Numbered from the stretch's first letter, positions 1 to 15,132 are shown. The stretch is DNA of 64,000 nt from Musa acuminata AAA Group (GCF_036884655.1 NC_088342.1:37974001-38038000); one strand, 5' to 3'. The notes: generated from the letters alone by a model not told the origin. Program-made: numbers and translations.

Positions 1-3000
1 CCCTTCTCTGAGGCCACCTACATTTACAAAGTAGAACTAAGAACCTAGTAATGGAACTCAAATTTATCTGCAAAATGAATGATATGAGGACATATGGAAA
101 CCATATTACAAAAGTCATTAGATAAAAAAGTTGTAAACTTCTAAAATGGATTCAAATAACAAAGTTATTTTGGTTAGAATATCCCCTAACAGAAAAACCA
201 AAATTCCTTCAGAAAACAAGAATATTGAACAAGTTGAATAATATTTCATACAGAAATCATGAAGAAAGTAATTAATGTATGTCATTATCTTCACTAGATA
301 ACAAACCATGGTTAAATATAGTCCACTGATGATCCAGCAAATTAAAACACTAGCATCTGGTAATTGCTTTCAACCAACTCTGGCATAGCAGATTAGAGGT
401 ATTAACCTTCTAAAAAAGTGATCCCTGTAAACATGTATCACAATATACATCATGACCAGTTTATCCTCTTGAACAGTGAGCACCCTTAGTGTGTATATCA
501 GGCACAAACCTTCTACCTTGAGATTTTTCATCCATTTGAAATCTCTCAGATTTTGGGTTGTCCCGCAACTACATAATGTTAGTTACAACTATCATATGCC
601 ACACTATTATATGGTGCCAAGCAAGAACAGTGGGAAAGTTTCTAGCCAGAACAGAACCTACTAGAATTTTAGGAATTAAATCAGGGAAGATGTGAAATTT
701 TAGATCAAACTGAGATAAACATGTAAAGTTCAAAGAGAGTTAAAAGAACAGTCAGATAAGGATATAATATTTGGAAGTTCCAAAGTTTAATTTGGAATAA
801 CAGAGGCGCCCAGATGTTTACATTGAATGATTGGTCTTTAATGAGACTTATCTTACAGCAGATTAGAATATATGTTTTAAGGAATTGAGATGTAAGATAA
901 CTAGTTTAATAGCTACAGAGACTAGTGGATTTTGATTCACCAGGAAAAAGAAACAGAAGAAATAGTAAAAACAAGCATATTAGGGTATTAAAAATCAGAA
1001 AATGTAGAAAAAACAATAATAAAGAAGAAAACTCTGATCATGCAAGCAACCTCTGGTTGCTACGAAACACTTCTTGGCCTATGATCTTGCCATAAAAGAA
1101 AATGTTTGTAGGATCACAATGTGTCCATTATGGCATAACAGAATTGGATTAAACCTTGCATATAACCCACAGAGAGGTGTTATATCAAACAAAGATTAAA
1201 TCATATAACTATAAACAGTAAGCACAGCACTCCATAACTGATATGTTGTTTATTAATGATAAGGGTAAAAGACAAGTGTCTATTGCTGAGTCACCCGATC
1301 TCTGCCCTCTCCCATCTGCCCAGGGCATTGCCAAGGCTTATTTGGCCAATAGATTAACCATCTTAAGCATTAAAAGAAGCCAAATATTGGTCATTTTAAA
1401 CTGTTTTAGCACGGGGCAGCTTGATGCAACAATTAAACACGTCAGTCCTGTAAAATTCAAAGCAAAAGTGCCCATCCAGTATGGTAAACAGTTTGTCTAG
1501 TTTGGTACAACAATCATACTCCTATAGTCCCATGTTAGTTATGGGGAAGGAAAAGTCCATATATAATTTTGGAAGAGTGGACAATATAATCCTAATAGTG
1601 CAATATGGGAGAGAAACCTTTCTCAAATGCTTCTAAACAAATAAGAAAGAACACAACCAACCCTCTTCACCAACCTATAGTAGTAATAAGATAGATTTTC
1701 TTTTTTTTCTAGTTATTTTTTACCATTTATTTGTGGTAACTAAATTGATTGGTCAAAAGAGTTAAGTCTGACTATTGCTCAAGTCCCAATATGGGTATAA
1801 ATATATTAGACAAACTCCAATCAGAAATCATATTTGGGAGTTGCAGGTGTGCCTTTTAGTAGGTCTTATCGTGGTGATGGACAACCCTGTCTGAGAAGAC
1901 AATATTAATTTAATTTATGTGATAGAAAGCTTCAGAAGCCTCTTCATTCAAATTAGAGAAATGCATGTAGGACTAGGAGTCACTTCTATCATCAACCTTC
2001 TTTATCTTCCCATGCTTTACTTTGGTATTATCATGTGCAAAGAAATCTCCAAGGCACTGATTAGCTCACATCTGATCTTGATCAGCGTAGTTATTTCTAG
2101 AAAACTTGTTTCATCTTTTAGAGTTTCACGAGCTTGAACATGTAAAAATTATTCCAACACCAAATGTACAAACAGGAAAGGTCTTCAATAAATTTGTCTG
2201 CTAGAGAGAATTCACTGTCTCAAAAAAATATACTGCCTTGTAATCCTTCTCATTCCTGGATTCTTGAGTCCAACAATATAGATAATTTTATTCACTTTTG
2301 ACACATGATCTACTTGATAGAAGTTAAGATTCCACAAGACCATGATTAGACACATTAAACACTAAGGACTTTCATATTAGCACAAGTAAACCTCTTTTAG
2401 CTATAGGAACTGATCTTAAGCCAAAGCTGAATCCAGCAGATAGAAAGACTATTGAGTATTTGGACTACAATTCTCCAAATTTGGTGAACCTTTAATCAGA
2501 AGTATCATATCCATAGCAGATATGTCCATATTACTTCATAACCTGTTCTTTTGGCTCCTACAATCAGAAATATATATATGTTTCTAATAAGAAAACTCCT
2601 CATTGCAAAGGAATCATAACTAAAGTTTTACACTGATCATAGGTACCTTCTTAAAAGAGCATGGTACTTGCTTTAGAGCTGCTATAATTAGGATTAGTCC
2701 TCCTCCTTCGAGAATAAAGTAATCTATTAGTGAGAACTTTAGTTCCATTATTTTTTAAAGAAAAATCTTTTCTTCCTCTCTTCATAAAACGGAAAGATGG
2801 GATTGTTCCTAACAAATTGCAGGCTCTCATTATCCATTGCAGTTTTGATATTTCCTCGATGTACTCTTTTAGATGCCATTTCAAGACTTAATAATGGTTG
2901 AACATCACCAACAATATTAATTAATTTCAGATATTGGTACAATAAATGGTTAGTAATTGAAAAAAGACAGTTTTAAAAGATAATATTAGACAAATAGTTA

Positions 3001-6000
3001 GTATGGAGTTACTGAACATTAATGCCATCTGTGACACTTTTACAGAAAACAAAACTTAGATCATATTAATGTTTATTGTCAATGAAGTAATGTTTATTGT
3101 CCCACAGAAGCAAAATAAAGATGAAATTTTATGCTTATAGTGCTGCACGGGAAAAGCTTACCTGAACTGCACAGCCTTTTCGCCTAGCAACATGGTCGAT
3201 TCGCTTGGCATCCTTAAACCAATCAACTGCTACAAGCTCCATAAGATGCCTTCCTCCAGGTATCTGCAATCCAAAGAGTAAAAAGTTTTAATAGCAACAT
3301 TTTAAAGTATAGTTGAACAAGCTCAAAATCAATATTGAACAGGATCACAAGACCTTGGTTTTGTCATATATGAAGTGTTTACTTCGAACTCTGAAATTGT
3401 TCCCATCAGATATTCTCCAACAGTTACGGCTTTTATCACGGTCATCATGCCGTAAATTGCCAGAAAATTCTGATAAATCAATTGATTCTGAAGGTTCCTC
3501 ATCCAAAACTACAGGATTAAACAACATAACTATCATATAACAGAATATTTTTGAACTCAATTACCATATATCAAATGGCCAAACAAAACAATACAAACCA
3601 GCCTTTTTAAGATCATTTTCAAGTTTGACTGGGTAAGCCTGCACACATAATAACACTGTCATCAACACTAAGAAGGCTAAGATATGAATATGAATAGTGG
3701 TAACCTTTTGACCTCTTGTTCAGGCTCTGGAATTTGATAATCTTCATCTTCATCAGAATCTTCATCCAATATGACAGAATGTCTGCTAGCAGCTTGCATA
3801 TGATACAGTGAAGAATTAGGATGAACAGAATTTTCCTGTGTTTTCCTATCCTTCTTAATAGAAATTGTTTGTGCAGTCATATTGACCATCAATGGAATCT
3901 TTGATACATCATGGTTTTCATCTGTTTGAGAGAACCATTCACGGAGCCCTACCATAAGCAAAGGTGTAAGCATAAATTAAAATGTTAAAAAGGCACCTAT
4001 AAAGGCATGTGAGCAGCAGTTATCTCGATGAACTAAATCTAGTTGTTATATTCTAAGACAACTTTGAGCATCGAACTCTCCAACTCAAATCTGGGTCAAA
4101 AACAAACCGCGGATGAAAGGAAATAATGCTCATATGCAGTGAAGATCTATCCAAACAGAATTACTTGGTAATAAATACTATTAAATGTATTACTTGGTAC
4201 TGAATTAGGAAGGACCATAATATTCTACTGGCTAAACGAGATAGATAAGGGCAATATTCCACTAGGAAATTATTCTGTCATAACAAGAGACAATAATAGT
4301 ACGATCACAAGAATATTCTATTGGTATAAATGAATGTCTTGCATATCAATTCTTCGCAGCAATATTTGGCCTTGTTGTTAGTAAGATATCTTCCAGCTTT
4401 CTATGTCATTCTGTCATTGTACCTAAGTGACTCTTCACATTCAACCTCCCGTCCTATCTCCAATATAGTAAACATATACAAACTTCTAAAATAGTTTCTT
4501 CACATTTGAAAACTTAAATGTCCACTTCATTTATTAAAACACCATGCTATCAAAGGATATGATATAAAATTTTCACTTAAACAAATTAAAACAAACTGTG
4601 ATGACCCTAATAATGTTATAATAAATGTTTTAGGGGAACATATAATTGCCATAGTATGATTATCTCCTGAGTTACACTTTTGGTTGAAATCACCTTGGCA
4701 AACAACAAACTACTTAAACATTCCTTCATTCACCCAAAAATCATCAGTATAGCCCACAGTAAAAACATACTCATGGACTAGAAGGGCATACTTTGAGAAA
4801 TAAATGTAACTTCACAGTTAGGTTTCATCTTCACCGACTTATTCCTCACCTTCATATGACAACGATAACTGTTCCTGGGGAAGGTGGAACAAGAGATTCC
4901 AATGTTTACCTAAAAAGATGAAATCTAACTTTTTCTGATGTTCCATAATTTACCTTTCTACTTTTCTACTTACAACAAACCCACACTTCCCTCTTTCCAC
5001 AAACCTACCAATCTCCTCTTCTCCATTTGTGAACAAAACAGTATTTATAAGTTGTAGATCACTCACTGAAATTTGATAATCCCACCTTTTCTTTCCTATC
5101 ACATTGGTTTCTATTCACACCATGGATGCCCCTAAGGCCTTAACTATATTCATCATATATTGCATGTATGGATTGCTTTTGTTTATTATGAATTTGGTGG
5201 CTCCTTTCTGAGACATGTAATTTTCATGTAACTACTGCAGAATGTACAATGGAGATGATTTATGTATTTTAATTATAATCGTGTAAATATATATAATATA
5301 AGCTCATGGTTGATATAGTCTATTTTGTTAGTGTTAAAAGTCTACTTTGTTTTAAACATAGGTGTATCTACCAACCCATTCCATTAGGAAACAAAACAGC
5401 TTGCAAGGAGTGGTCACTGGGAGAGTCACCATTCCAAACACAAGAAACCCCTTGCCGCCTAGCAAAATGGGCAAGGAGGTGAGCTTGAACATTATAGTTT
5501 CTAACTTTCTATTAAAAAGTCCCCATTGTATGACTGTACAATGATTGCCCAAAACCCAACAGTCTCTCAAAACATTGCTTAAGTGCCAGGATTATGGAGC
5601 TAGGTAGTAGCTTGTAAGAAGTCCAACTTGACCCAAATCAATATGCTTAAAACAACAACTTCATTTTAAACATATTGATTAAAAACAGATTTTATAATAC
5701 TCTTAATTTTCCATTCCTAGGTGTGAGAATTTAAGAAAATGATATTAGCCAATAAATGCTTAAATTATCTCATTATCCTATTAGTATAACCAAATAATTT
5801 ATTGAGTTCTTCCAAATATAATATAAAACTAGGAATCATGGTAGCTCTAACAGAAATAAGGCTAACTTGTGATACAGTTACACAATTAGAATGGCTAACT
5901 TTTCTACTGATGCTCGAATATCCCCATCCAAAGTAATCATGAAACATAAATACACGCTTAGCAACAAAAAAAATCAATAATCAAAAAGAAAAGTTGCTTA

Positions 6001-9000
6001 AAAGAAAAATATAAAAATAATATTACAAATTAAGTCAACACATGTATCAATAGAGAATTTTGTTATGAAATAGACAACCAATTATATGTTATCTGTGGAG
6101 AGTATAAGTACCAGCAACGCTGTTCAACATCTGAATCAAACAATGTTGCTGAAATGATGGGAGATAACCAACACCCCATCCTTTCAGATCAATTTGCATA
6201 AGATGCTGTACTTGTGTCCGTACTCTCCCATCACGTGGTTTCAAGGGAGAAATCTTGAATCCCCCACCTTGAGAAGAAAATAAATAATAATATTTTTAAA
6301 TAATTGGACGATAATAATATATCAGTACAAAAGTGCACATACAAACATATCACAGATGTCCTAAAAAGTGTAGAGCAAGTGGAAGAGTACTCTCAACATG
6401 GGCTCTAACAAATCCTGGTTGTGGACTACAATTTACATGCTCCCTTGAACGGAATAAAACAACTGCAAGAACATAGAATTAGTTTCTGGAAAATTTCTGA
6501 CAGTGGCAAACATCAAGCCTTGTTATGGAAAAAAAAAAAAAAGACTAACATTCTCACCATAACTTCCATCATCATTACGTCTCCAATAGCGCACATAGCA
6601 TAGATCACGAGGCCACACAAACCTGACACACAATCTGCACTTTTATTCACAGCAGAATCATAGATATATATTGAATCAAGAATCACATATACTGTCAACA
6701 TAATAATACTATTCAAGTTTCATTGCTAAGCTAAATACACAGTACATTGCTGAATGACAGTATCACAAGTTAGTAAATCTATGACAGGTACAGAACTAGA
6801 TCAATTGCAGCAGTACTAGCAACTTATTTCTTATTCCTTTGCATATCATACCAAATCTTTTTTTAATAGCATTATTGCAAAAACTTATCAGAGATCAAAT
6901 CTTGGCCAAAAAACTTACCCCTTAAATCAACTTCAGGAAAGCTATGCTCTTCAGCACAAGGATACGAGAGATTCTATCAATAATCAGTTAATGTGGAAGT
7001 TTCAAGTTCCAACTCTCTCAAAGCTTCCAGTAAGGCCGAGAACTTTCTAGTTAACTTCTCTATTAAGGCTTCCAACAAAATTTGCTTGGCGTCCTCTCAT
7101 CTTTGATGACACTAAACTATGAGATTCAATCCTGCTATTATTGACGAAATCTCAATTCCATGCTGAGATTGAAACCCCTATTGATATATTATATATTTTC
7201 TTGCAGATGAATTTAACATTTCATGTGCAATTCATGTACTTATGGGTGCAATTCCAAGCTTCCACAGGGGTGCACCTATTTGTAAGCTTTCTATAAAGAC
7301 AACCAGCCGTGCGTTCTCAACTTTGTTAGATCCTTGCATGGACTTATATACCACACATAAATAAAAATTATAAAGAAGAAATAATTTATAGTCAATGATG
7401 AGTCAAAAAAAATAATGCCCTGCAAATTCCAAAGGAATATTCTTAACCAAAGTTTCAAACACAGGGCAGCCGGTATATACCAATTAGTATAGGTCAATAC
7501 TGGTTGGTATTAGTTTCTTTCAATATTTTTTCCTGATTATACTGCAACATTGGTTGGTAGTCCAGCATCATACCAGTCCAAACAATCGTTGAAAACAATA
7601 TTGAACAGGTATTTAAAACACTGTTATGACTGTATCAGCAGCTTCCAATTGTCTAGCATTCAAATAGAGCCTTGACCCCAAGGAAGTTCCAATTGGATGC
7701 TACAATGGTTGTTTTATAAGAATGATGTTGGTACTTTAACACAGTTCAAAAAACCAGTCAGACCAGTACATGCCTGGTATGCATAGTTCATTGTATCAGC
7801 ATACATGTCAGCACAAGTCGACATGTCAGCAACCATGCAAGCATCTTAAAAGGCAATGACATCAGTATCCACATCAAAGTCCAACCCACCACCATGTCAA
7901 CAGACACCAAGTAAGCACACGTTGTCACAACCCCTCATGTTGGTGGTTCATTTCCAAAATCGTCCAGCCAACCAATTTATGATTAGACCCTTCCCAAATA
8001 AGAACCGCTGAGGTATGAAACACTATCTGGAAACTCTGCTACGGTGCTACCAATAAACTACACTCCATGATCTCCTGAATCACCCACTTGAAGCTAACTT
8101 GAGATATGGAACGTTGTGATGGGAATGACCCAATTCAACTTTTACAGGTTGGGCATCCTATTCAAGCTTAACCATGTTTGAGATTACCTTGATTTGAATG
8201 AAATTATCTTAAATATTAGATATGAGATTACCTCGATTTGAAGAGAGGTTCAACCGAACTAGGAGACTGACTTCCACTTCTTATCCAAATGAACCTTCCC
8301 TAATCAGTTTGGAAGGTACTTAACGAGCTTAACCATGTTTAGAAAAAAACCAAAAGAATAAGAAAAGAAAGAGAGTGAGTGAGAGTGTGAATGGAAGAGA
8401 GGAGACAGCCACGCGGGGCTTAAATAAGCCCCAAAAGTTAGTCAATCGTCAAATTTCACCTTTACAACGAAATTTGGCTATATTGATTGGTATCATAGGT
8501 GTACCACCTTGTACGCCTTCAAAACCAACCTGGTTTGGACCGAAGGGGGCATGATCCATGAACCGAGTAGTTGTCAGATTTACCAACTGTTTCATGACAA
8601 AATTGCAATCTATGCTCTTGAGTAATTTTATCTATTAAATCAAAAAAATATTTCTATTCAAATATTCCTAGAATTCTCATTTGATGGCATCATCTAATAT
8701 AATTTGAGGACATATGAACTTATAAGTTATAACAGCAAGTATAGAATATGTCACTTTCTCGTAATATATATTTTAGTGGTAAAATTTTCTATCACCAGCA
8801 TTTTTAATCTATACAATATTTTTACACCTCTTGTGAGCTAGAAATCATACTTCATTAAACTAGTCTAACTGAATTTATGTATAATGATCAAATACATACA
8901 ACCATAATCTCATCTATAATCATAACTGATATGAACTACCCTCAAATGTAGCAGCAGACTTAATTTCGTGGAAAAAAAGTTTCATTTTACATGAGTTCCA

Positions 9001-12000
9001 CAATGTGACTTTACAACTGACATGTAGCTAGTTATTACATATGCATAGTATCTCCTTCAAAATAATATTTCAAGGTATTAATAATATCACTTCCAAGTTA
9101 GAACACGAAAATATAATCGTATACAATGGTGATCAAACATGTTTCTAAAACTGACAAAGAAACGAGGTATACAACTATGACAATTCAAGTCTACTTCAAT
9201 GCACTTAAGAAACATTACACTGGAAACCAGTCCAGCTGCAGCCTATGATAGAGTATCGCAGTATGACCATCCACCTCCTCAACCAAACTGCCATACTGAA
9301 AGCTGCAATCCCACCTGCAAAAACAATAAAAGCAAGTGGTGATTGAATTAAAGAATTTCTAACATTAAATTGATCATCCATAAGTATAAGTTACTCAAAA
9401 CGTGTTCCATCCATCCTCATCACAAGCTGGAAAATAGATTCACATGTAGCTTCCACAATGCCAACAGCCTTCATTGCTTTACTACAACTCCTTGGCTGTA
9501 TAACAAAAACATATTACATCAATGAGAAAGCTAATAACTAAATTTCTAAGTTTCTCATGTACATTAACCGTAAACATGTTCTCCATACAAGATAGTCTAC
9601 TTCTACAAGCTCCTCAAAAATGCGAAGCCCTGAAAAAACACAAAAAAAAAGCCATAAAACAAGAGCAGATGGTTTAGATCTCATGATCCTTGAGGTTATA
9701 ATTTGTTGTATTATGCAGAGCACAAATAAGAGAGCCAGAACAAAGAAGAAATGTTTCACCATTCTGGCATCTCACTAGACGCCAATGTTTCCTAGAGAAG
9801 ACTTGATCAGAATTGTTGTCATTCGACAAGCCTGAATCAACATCACGGGTCCAGTCAAGTATGGAATCAGGAGGGCCTGTCAACAGAGAAGCAATGATCA
9901 TGCTGTATCATATATGCCACTATGCAACACAATATGCTGGACGATGCATAAAAGAGATCAGTGCTAGTCCTTACCATTTCCTATGGTTGTTCTCCTTGAC
10001 AAAGTAGGATGGCTCTCTTCCTCTTCTTCTTCTTCAGGACTACACCTACAAGAAAATATTAAATTCTAAGAAAAAGAACTAAAAATTTGTTGGCATATGT
10101 GAATTTAGTTACATTTTTCATAAAACCAAAGGAATATAATCAAAACTGAGATAGAAGGTGAAGAAATAGCCAGAAAGAAGCTGTCCTACCAATAATTATG
10201 AATCACAGTATGAGAACACAAAATGATGCAGAAATTAAAATATGAATAACATGAACCGTGGTGAGTGATTGCTACAGAATCTTGATACTATATCTATAGC
10301 AACAAGCTGTATGAGTCCCAAGAACATCATAGAAAAAATTATAGATATGTAGACCCAAAAGTTAGATAAAATAAGGAACAGGTTCATTAACTATAGAGAG
10401 AGAGAGAGATAGATGATCATTTCCATCTTTTTAACCAACTTTCCTTTGTTCTTCTTAAAGTATTAGTTGAATAAGTCTTTTATTCACTTAAATAAATACA
10501 TCAAAGAGAAGTTCAAAGCCAGTTTAAGAACCTAAACTAATATTCAAGCATCATTATAATCAAACAGAAAGGTACACTTTAACTTCATTTTTTATCCATT
10601 TATTAACAGAATATAATTTTCAAGAAGAGTTCAGCATCATTATATACTACCTTCAATTTACATTCATATATGTAATAGTATTCTATTTGTCCAAACCAAT
10701 AAGGAAGCATGGACCCACAACAAATGTAGAAAACATGTCTCTACATCTGTACAAGTTGTAGAGAAATCTTGGCAGCTTGGCATCTATTAAAGTGAATTAC
10801 AGCTAATAACATTTTATAGATATTTATGTCAGCAGATCCTAGAAAATCTCACACCCATCAATGTTCATCTCTAAGCAGATCAGACAACGGATACAATGTC
10901 TGCACACACATAAAGAATACAATCCTAATAGTCCTCTTTATGTAAAAGACAGTAAGCATTTCTACATTGCCAAACACCAATTCTCTAATAAAATCATTAC
11001 AGGCAGCTATCTATTAAATAATCTTTCATCAAGTATCCTAATCGTTATCAGGATAAGTGGTCAAAAACAGGTTTTCCAATAATCTCTCATCAAGTATCCC
11101 CAAAAGAAAACGAAAAATATATATAAAAGCAAGATACATAACCTCACTGCACCAAGACAGATGACAATTAAAATACCATTGTAGCAATTTTAAAAAAAAG
11201 TATATATTAACAATACATCAATTGATCATGCTTCCATTGATCATGTAAACTTATACCAATATCAGTGAATACAGACACATTACACATTACTTACTGACTA
11301 TCCCGGTCAGAGGAGGAAACATTCCTTCCATTATCCACCGCTGATTTATATGGAAATGAAGAAAATATCTTGTTTCCAGTAGCAGTTGTAGAATCTTGCT
11401 AGACCAATGAAAAGATGAAGAATTAGTTGATCTGAAATATCAATTTATACTTAAATGAATCACATTAGAGATGACAATTACCTTAAAAGACCAGGTCAAC
11501 CACCTCTCTACATAAATTCTACACAAAGAATGTTTCATTACCAGAACTTTTAGACATCCGCTTTACCTATTTTGAATGGGATTCTAAAAATATTGATGGA
11601 ACTGAAGGTCCTAATCTAGATAGATTGGCATCCTAGTTGGGTAATTACAAGCCTATTAGACTAATTTACTAATACCCAAACCCCTTGTTCCATTGCAAGA
11701 AACAAAGTTGACTAGAAAATACCAGTTCAAATTCCAAGTTAATTAATCACAATATAAAGAGGTTCTTACTGACTTTATTTATAACACTTTTGTATCCTTA
11801 ATTATTCATTCTCTTTTTTGTTTAAATTTTCACATAAAAGAATTTCTTATTATGAATTAGCCTAAACCTTAAAGAAGTCAAAAGCTTTCATTGACACATA
11901 TTTATTTCCAAAATTTTTTCACTTATGTCAGCAGTATTGATCTATATTAACAACAAGGTAGAATTAATAACTTAAAGAGCTAATCAACAATTCTAGGGTA

Positions 12001-15000
12001 GTTAAAAAGGTTTCCCATAAATGACTAAATAGGAACCAGAGCATGGTAATATCACAAGAAAATTAGCAAATTACAATATGCACAGGAGTCTTGATTATAC
12101 AAAATGAATGCCTTAAAGAGGCTTCAAGATTGCAAAATCTCCTAATCAAGTGTCTCTTATTCCCAAGATTACGGTAGTGCAAACCAAGTTTAAGGGTCTT
12201 AGACCCATACTGGTCACTAGCCAGACTGGTATGGGAAGTGAGGATAAGGCCCTGCTATGAGGAGAGGAGGATGAGGAGACGAGAAGTTGCAGAAAAAAAA
12301 GAGAAAGCTAAAAGGAGGATTGGGCCTGTAGTTGATAGCCAAAAGAGTTATTAACAGGTTGTTGATAGTCAACTGCTATTGACCACCAAAACAACTATCA
12401 AAAGGACCCAGAGTATAAAAAAGAAGACAATTTTGAACCAGGCCAGTTGAAGTCATCAAATTCAAGTGACAGTTCCTGGTAGGACCACTAAATACTGGTC
12501 GGTACATACGGATCCGACCGTTTTTATTTTTTGTAATGCTGATTCCAAGTTACGATTATAGCATTGTTAATATTCTTTGACAGAGAAATCCAAACAAAGA
12601 AAGTAATATTTAATGTAGACAACCATTATAACGAGAAGATAAACCATGAAGTAATAAAATTTTCACTTAAAGCACCTGATCAATAACAAGCTCAATTTTT
12701 TCCTTCCAGATCAGAGCCTCCTGAATGTTAAACGCCGCCATCTGATTCAAGAAAAAAAAGTAATAAGAACAAATATTATATGTGGACGAACACACTCTGA
12801 GAGATATCAAGCACAAGTCCTTGCCTATAATTAAGAAATTTTAAGCACCAAGACCGTCCATGTATCTCAAGTGATAGAATCAATGCAAATTTAGGTGAAA
12901 TAATTTTACAAAACATATGTCTGGAAAATTTCCATCAGCAATTCCATTAATCAGCAAGGGCAAATCCAGAATTTTAGAATAAAATATATTAAATTATTTG
13001 AGATGATATTGTTCTATTTATTTGCCAACTTAGCTGATGGGTAGTTTATCAGTGTTTATAAGGTGGACTACAATTTTTTGACATGATTACTTATAAGATA
13101 GAATCATATTGAGAGGTACCTGATGCACTGTCATACATTTTTAAACTTATGGAACACCACTACTAAACAGCAAACACCTACTCAGTGCATTAATTTAAAT
13201 TTTGACTAATTTATTTCTGTTTTTAGTGCTCAAAGATTTTTAATACAAAAGACTAAGGGAAACATTTTGAACTTTCAAGAAGGAATCATTTCAATTTGTG
13301 AAACTATGAACTTTTAAATGCAGTGAAACTACGAATTTTTAGTGCACTGTATATTATGGAACTTAGAAAATGTTTCAACTTTCGAGACACCAATATATCT
13401 TCAGGATTTGTATGGCTCATAATGCAGGAAAACTGAGAATGTTTAACACGCATAGGCAAATTATTAGAGGGAGACAACAACACAAGAATGATGCCCAAAA
13501 CTAAAAAAAGTGCACCATTGTGCTTGACTGGATAAGGACGTGATATGGCTGCATGTCATTAAAATGATGTGAAGGTTTGAAATTTTTTTTTAGTTCAAAT
13601 GAACTGATAGAAAACTTAAAATGAGCTTCCATATTTACACAAATATTACCTTTGTTGGCAAAATAAGGTTAACATTTAAATAGAAATTTACAGTTTTGTA
13701 CCTAGGAAACCCAACTAATATGGGTCAAACAGGTCAAAGTCATGGTTTCTCAATAGTACGCTGGTCTCTCTAAGTCATTACATCATAACTTTTGGATCAT
13801 TGGCCCTGCTCAAGATCCTGTCATGATTTCTGCAGCTAGGTGACAAATTTGTATTGAAGCAGTCCATTTTTTAGGGAAACAGAAAACAAGGTTCAGCCTA
13901 CTTGACAATCAGACAGATAGAACATTCAAGATGAGTTAAGTCAGCACGAACCGTAATTCGATGATACTTCTCTTTCTTGTTGTAAACACATAAAACATAA
14001 ACCATCTGCATTTAAAATTTAAAAAAAATCAGCATGAGACAAATTTAGAAGAAGAATAACAAATATCACCAAATTTCAAAAATGAACAGAAATGATCCAA
14101 GCAATAAATAGGATCTGGTTGACTAAATCAATGTATAAATGACAAAAATTATAAGAACAATGATACACGCTAGAGCAAGATAAACATAAATTAGCTACAA
14201 CAAAGAATTATCTTTAGTAAGTTTAAGACAACTTAGTTGGTCCCAATATATGTTTTTCGCTTGTGTGAAAAATGTTAGAGCATAAGCTTATGTGTACTAT
14301 TCTTGAGCAACTCTAGCTGCTCAAAAACTTACAGCTCTAAAGGGTGGAAAATTCTTCAAACCAGATAACAAAATTTAAATAATATTTGTAGTGTTATAAT
14401 GGTTAACACTACTGGTAGAGAAAAACTGCATAATTAGCATGTGTGCAAAAGCCATTTAAACATGGTTTTGGATGTTAAAAAGTTGAAGTGTGCCGAGAAT
14501 ATGGTATACTTAAACTATTAATCAAAAATATCAAAACCAAGGAGCCAAATTATGGGTATAATCGGAACAAAGTTCTAAATACAAAAGATGATCAATGAGC
14601 AGAACTTAAGTGCATGTAAGAAGCTGACTAGAGTCATGGCATTAGATTAATTGGCATTAAACGAGAATTCTGAACAGAATGGGAGGCATGTTAAGCATTC
14701 ATTCACAAATCAGGCCTTCTCCACTTTAAAAAAGATGAAGACTTACATGACCATGGTGCGTCTTAAGCCCTCTATCCTCCACTCTGCAGTTTCCATCTAT
14801 AAGAAGTGTCTTGATCGGCACCTGAATACCTCAAATAATAATTTAAGCGCTGAGACGTTTAGCATCTCAAATAAGAATATAATGAAGCAACAAAGGGCGG
14901 TGAAAAAACCCTCCGAAACCCTACTAAAGATCAGATGAAATAAAACAAAAAACTAAGACAAAAAGAGGGAAGAAGAAACTAAGTGATGGGGTACCACGTT

Positions 15001-15132
15001 ATCCTGAGGTTTCCTCTTGTAGTACGCGAGGACTCTGGTCTCGAGCACGAAGTACCGCATATGGATGAACGATCGCCCAATCTTCCGCCTTCCATAACGC
15101 ACCATCCATCCCTCGTAAACCACCTTTGACAT
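1..15132 (-). CDS. EDR2: EDR2-like PH-START-DUF1336 protein, 3' end cut by the window edge
   Basis: Coding exons on the minus strand: 15132-14995, 14821-14747, 14005-13952, 12741-12676, 11398-11295, 10045-9975, 9876-9760, 9629-9589, 9495-9395, 9314-9219, 6622-6558, 6462-6391, 6267-6112, 3948-3713, 3638-3599, 3508-3354, 3263-3162 and 17-1. All junctions are GT-AG and in phase. About 563 residues plus the first six of the last exon are visible; Arabidopsis EDR2 has about 718. The start reads MSKVVYEGWMVRYGRRK, the PH domain (about 1-110). A START lipid-binding domain spans about 190-390 (VEATCESIF, WPRDLCYVRYW). An acidic stretch DEDSDEDEDYQIPE follows near 450, then the DUF1336 start (CWRISDGNNF, VAVDWFKDAKRIDHVARR). 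In Arabidopsis EDR2 is a lipid-binding negative regulator of powdery-mildew-induced cell death and ethylene-linked senescence. Introns are long (3.1, 2.1 and 2.6 kb). Identity as an EDR2 family member is firm; orthology among paralogues is inferred. Confidence 0.95.
2651..2942 (-). other. Unassigned overlapping ORFs inside EDR2 intron 17
   Basis: Two overlapping minus-strand reading frames (64 and 77 codons) lie inside the 3.1-kb intron between exon 17 and the edge exon. One reads MASKRVHRGNIKTAMDNES onward; the other ends NYSSSKASTMLF. They join across an A-rich run, as a frameshifted older coding piece would. I do not recognise the product, and exon 17 joins the edge exon in phase without it, so it is not an EDR2 exon. 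It is probably chance or a decayed insertion. Confidence 0.15.
7480..8560. repeat. Repeat-like patch in EDR2 intron 10
   Basis: The 2.6-kb intron 10 (6623-9218) contains a block unlike its AT-rich surroundings. Short words such as ggtatataccaattag, tactggttggta and accagtacatgcctggta recur, followed by a GC-rich piece containing cacgcggggcttaaataagc. The style matches the patch at 12,190-12,530. I infer a decayed mobile-element fragment but cannot see termini or a coding domain. Confidence 0.4.
12190..12530. repeat. Repeat-like patch in EDR2 intron 4
   Basis: A compositionally distinct block lies in the intron between exons 4 and 5. It starts near catactggtcactagcc, passes through a purine-rich run (gaggagaggaggatgagg), and ends near actggtcggtacatacgg. 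The tactggt/ggta vocabulary is shared with the intron 10 patch. It is probably a fragment of a dispersed element; no ends or coding potential were recognised. Confidence 0.4.

Noticed and set aside
9221..9222. Earlier donor GTGTAA for EDR2 exon 10
   Set aside because: It breaks the frame with exon 11. The next GT (GTAATG) restores FPVFVWPRDLC, matching the family.
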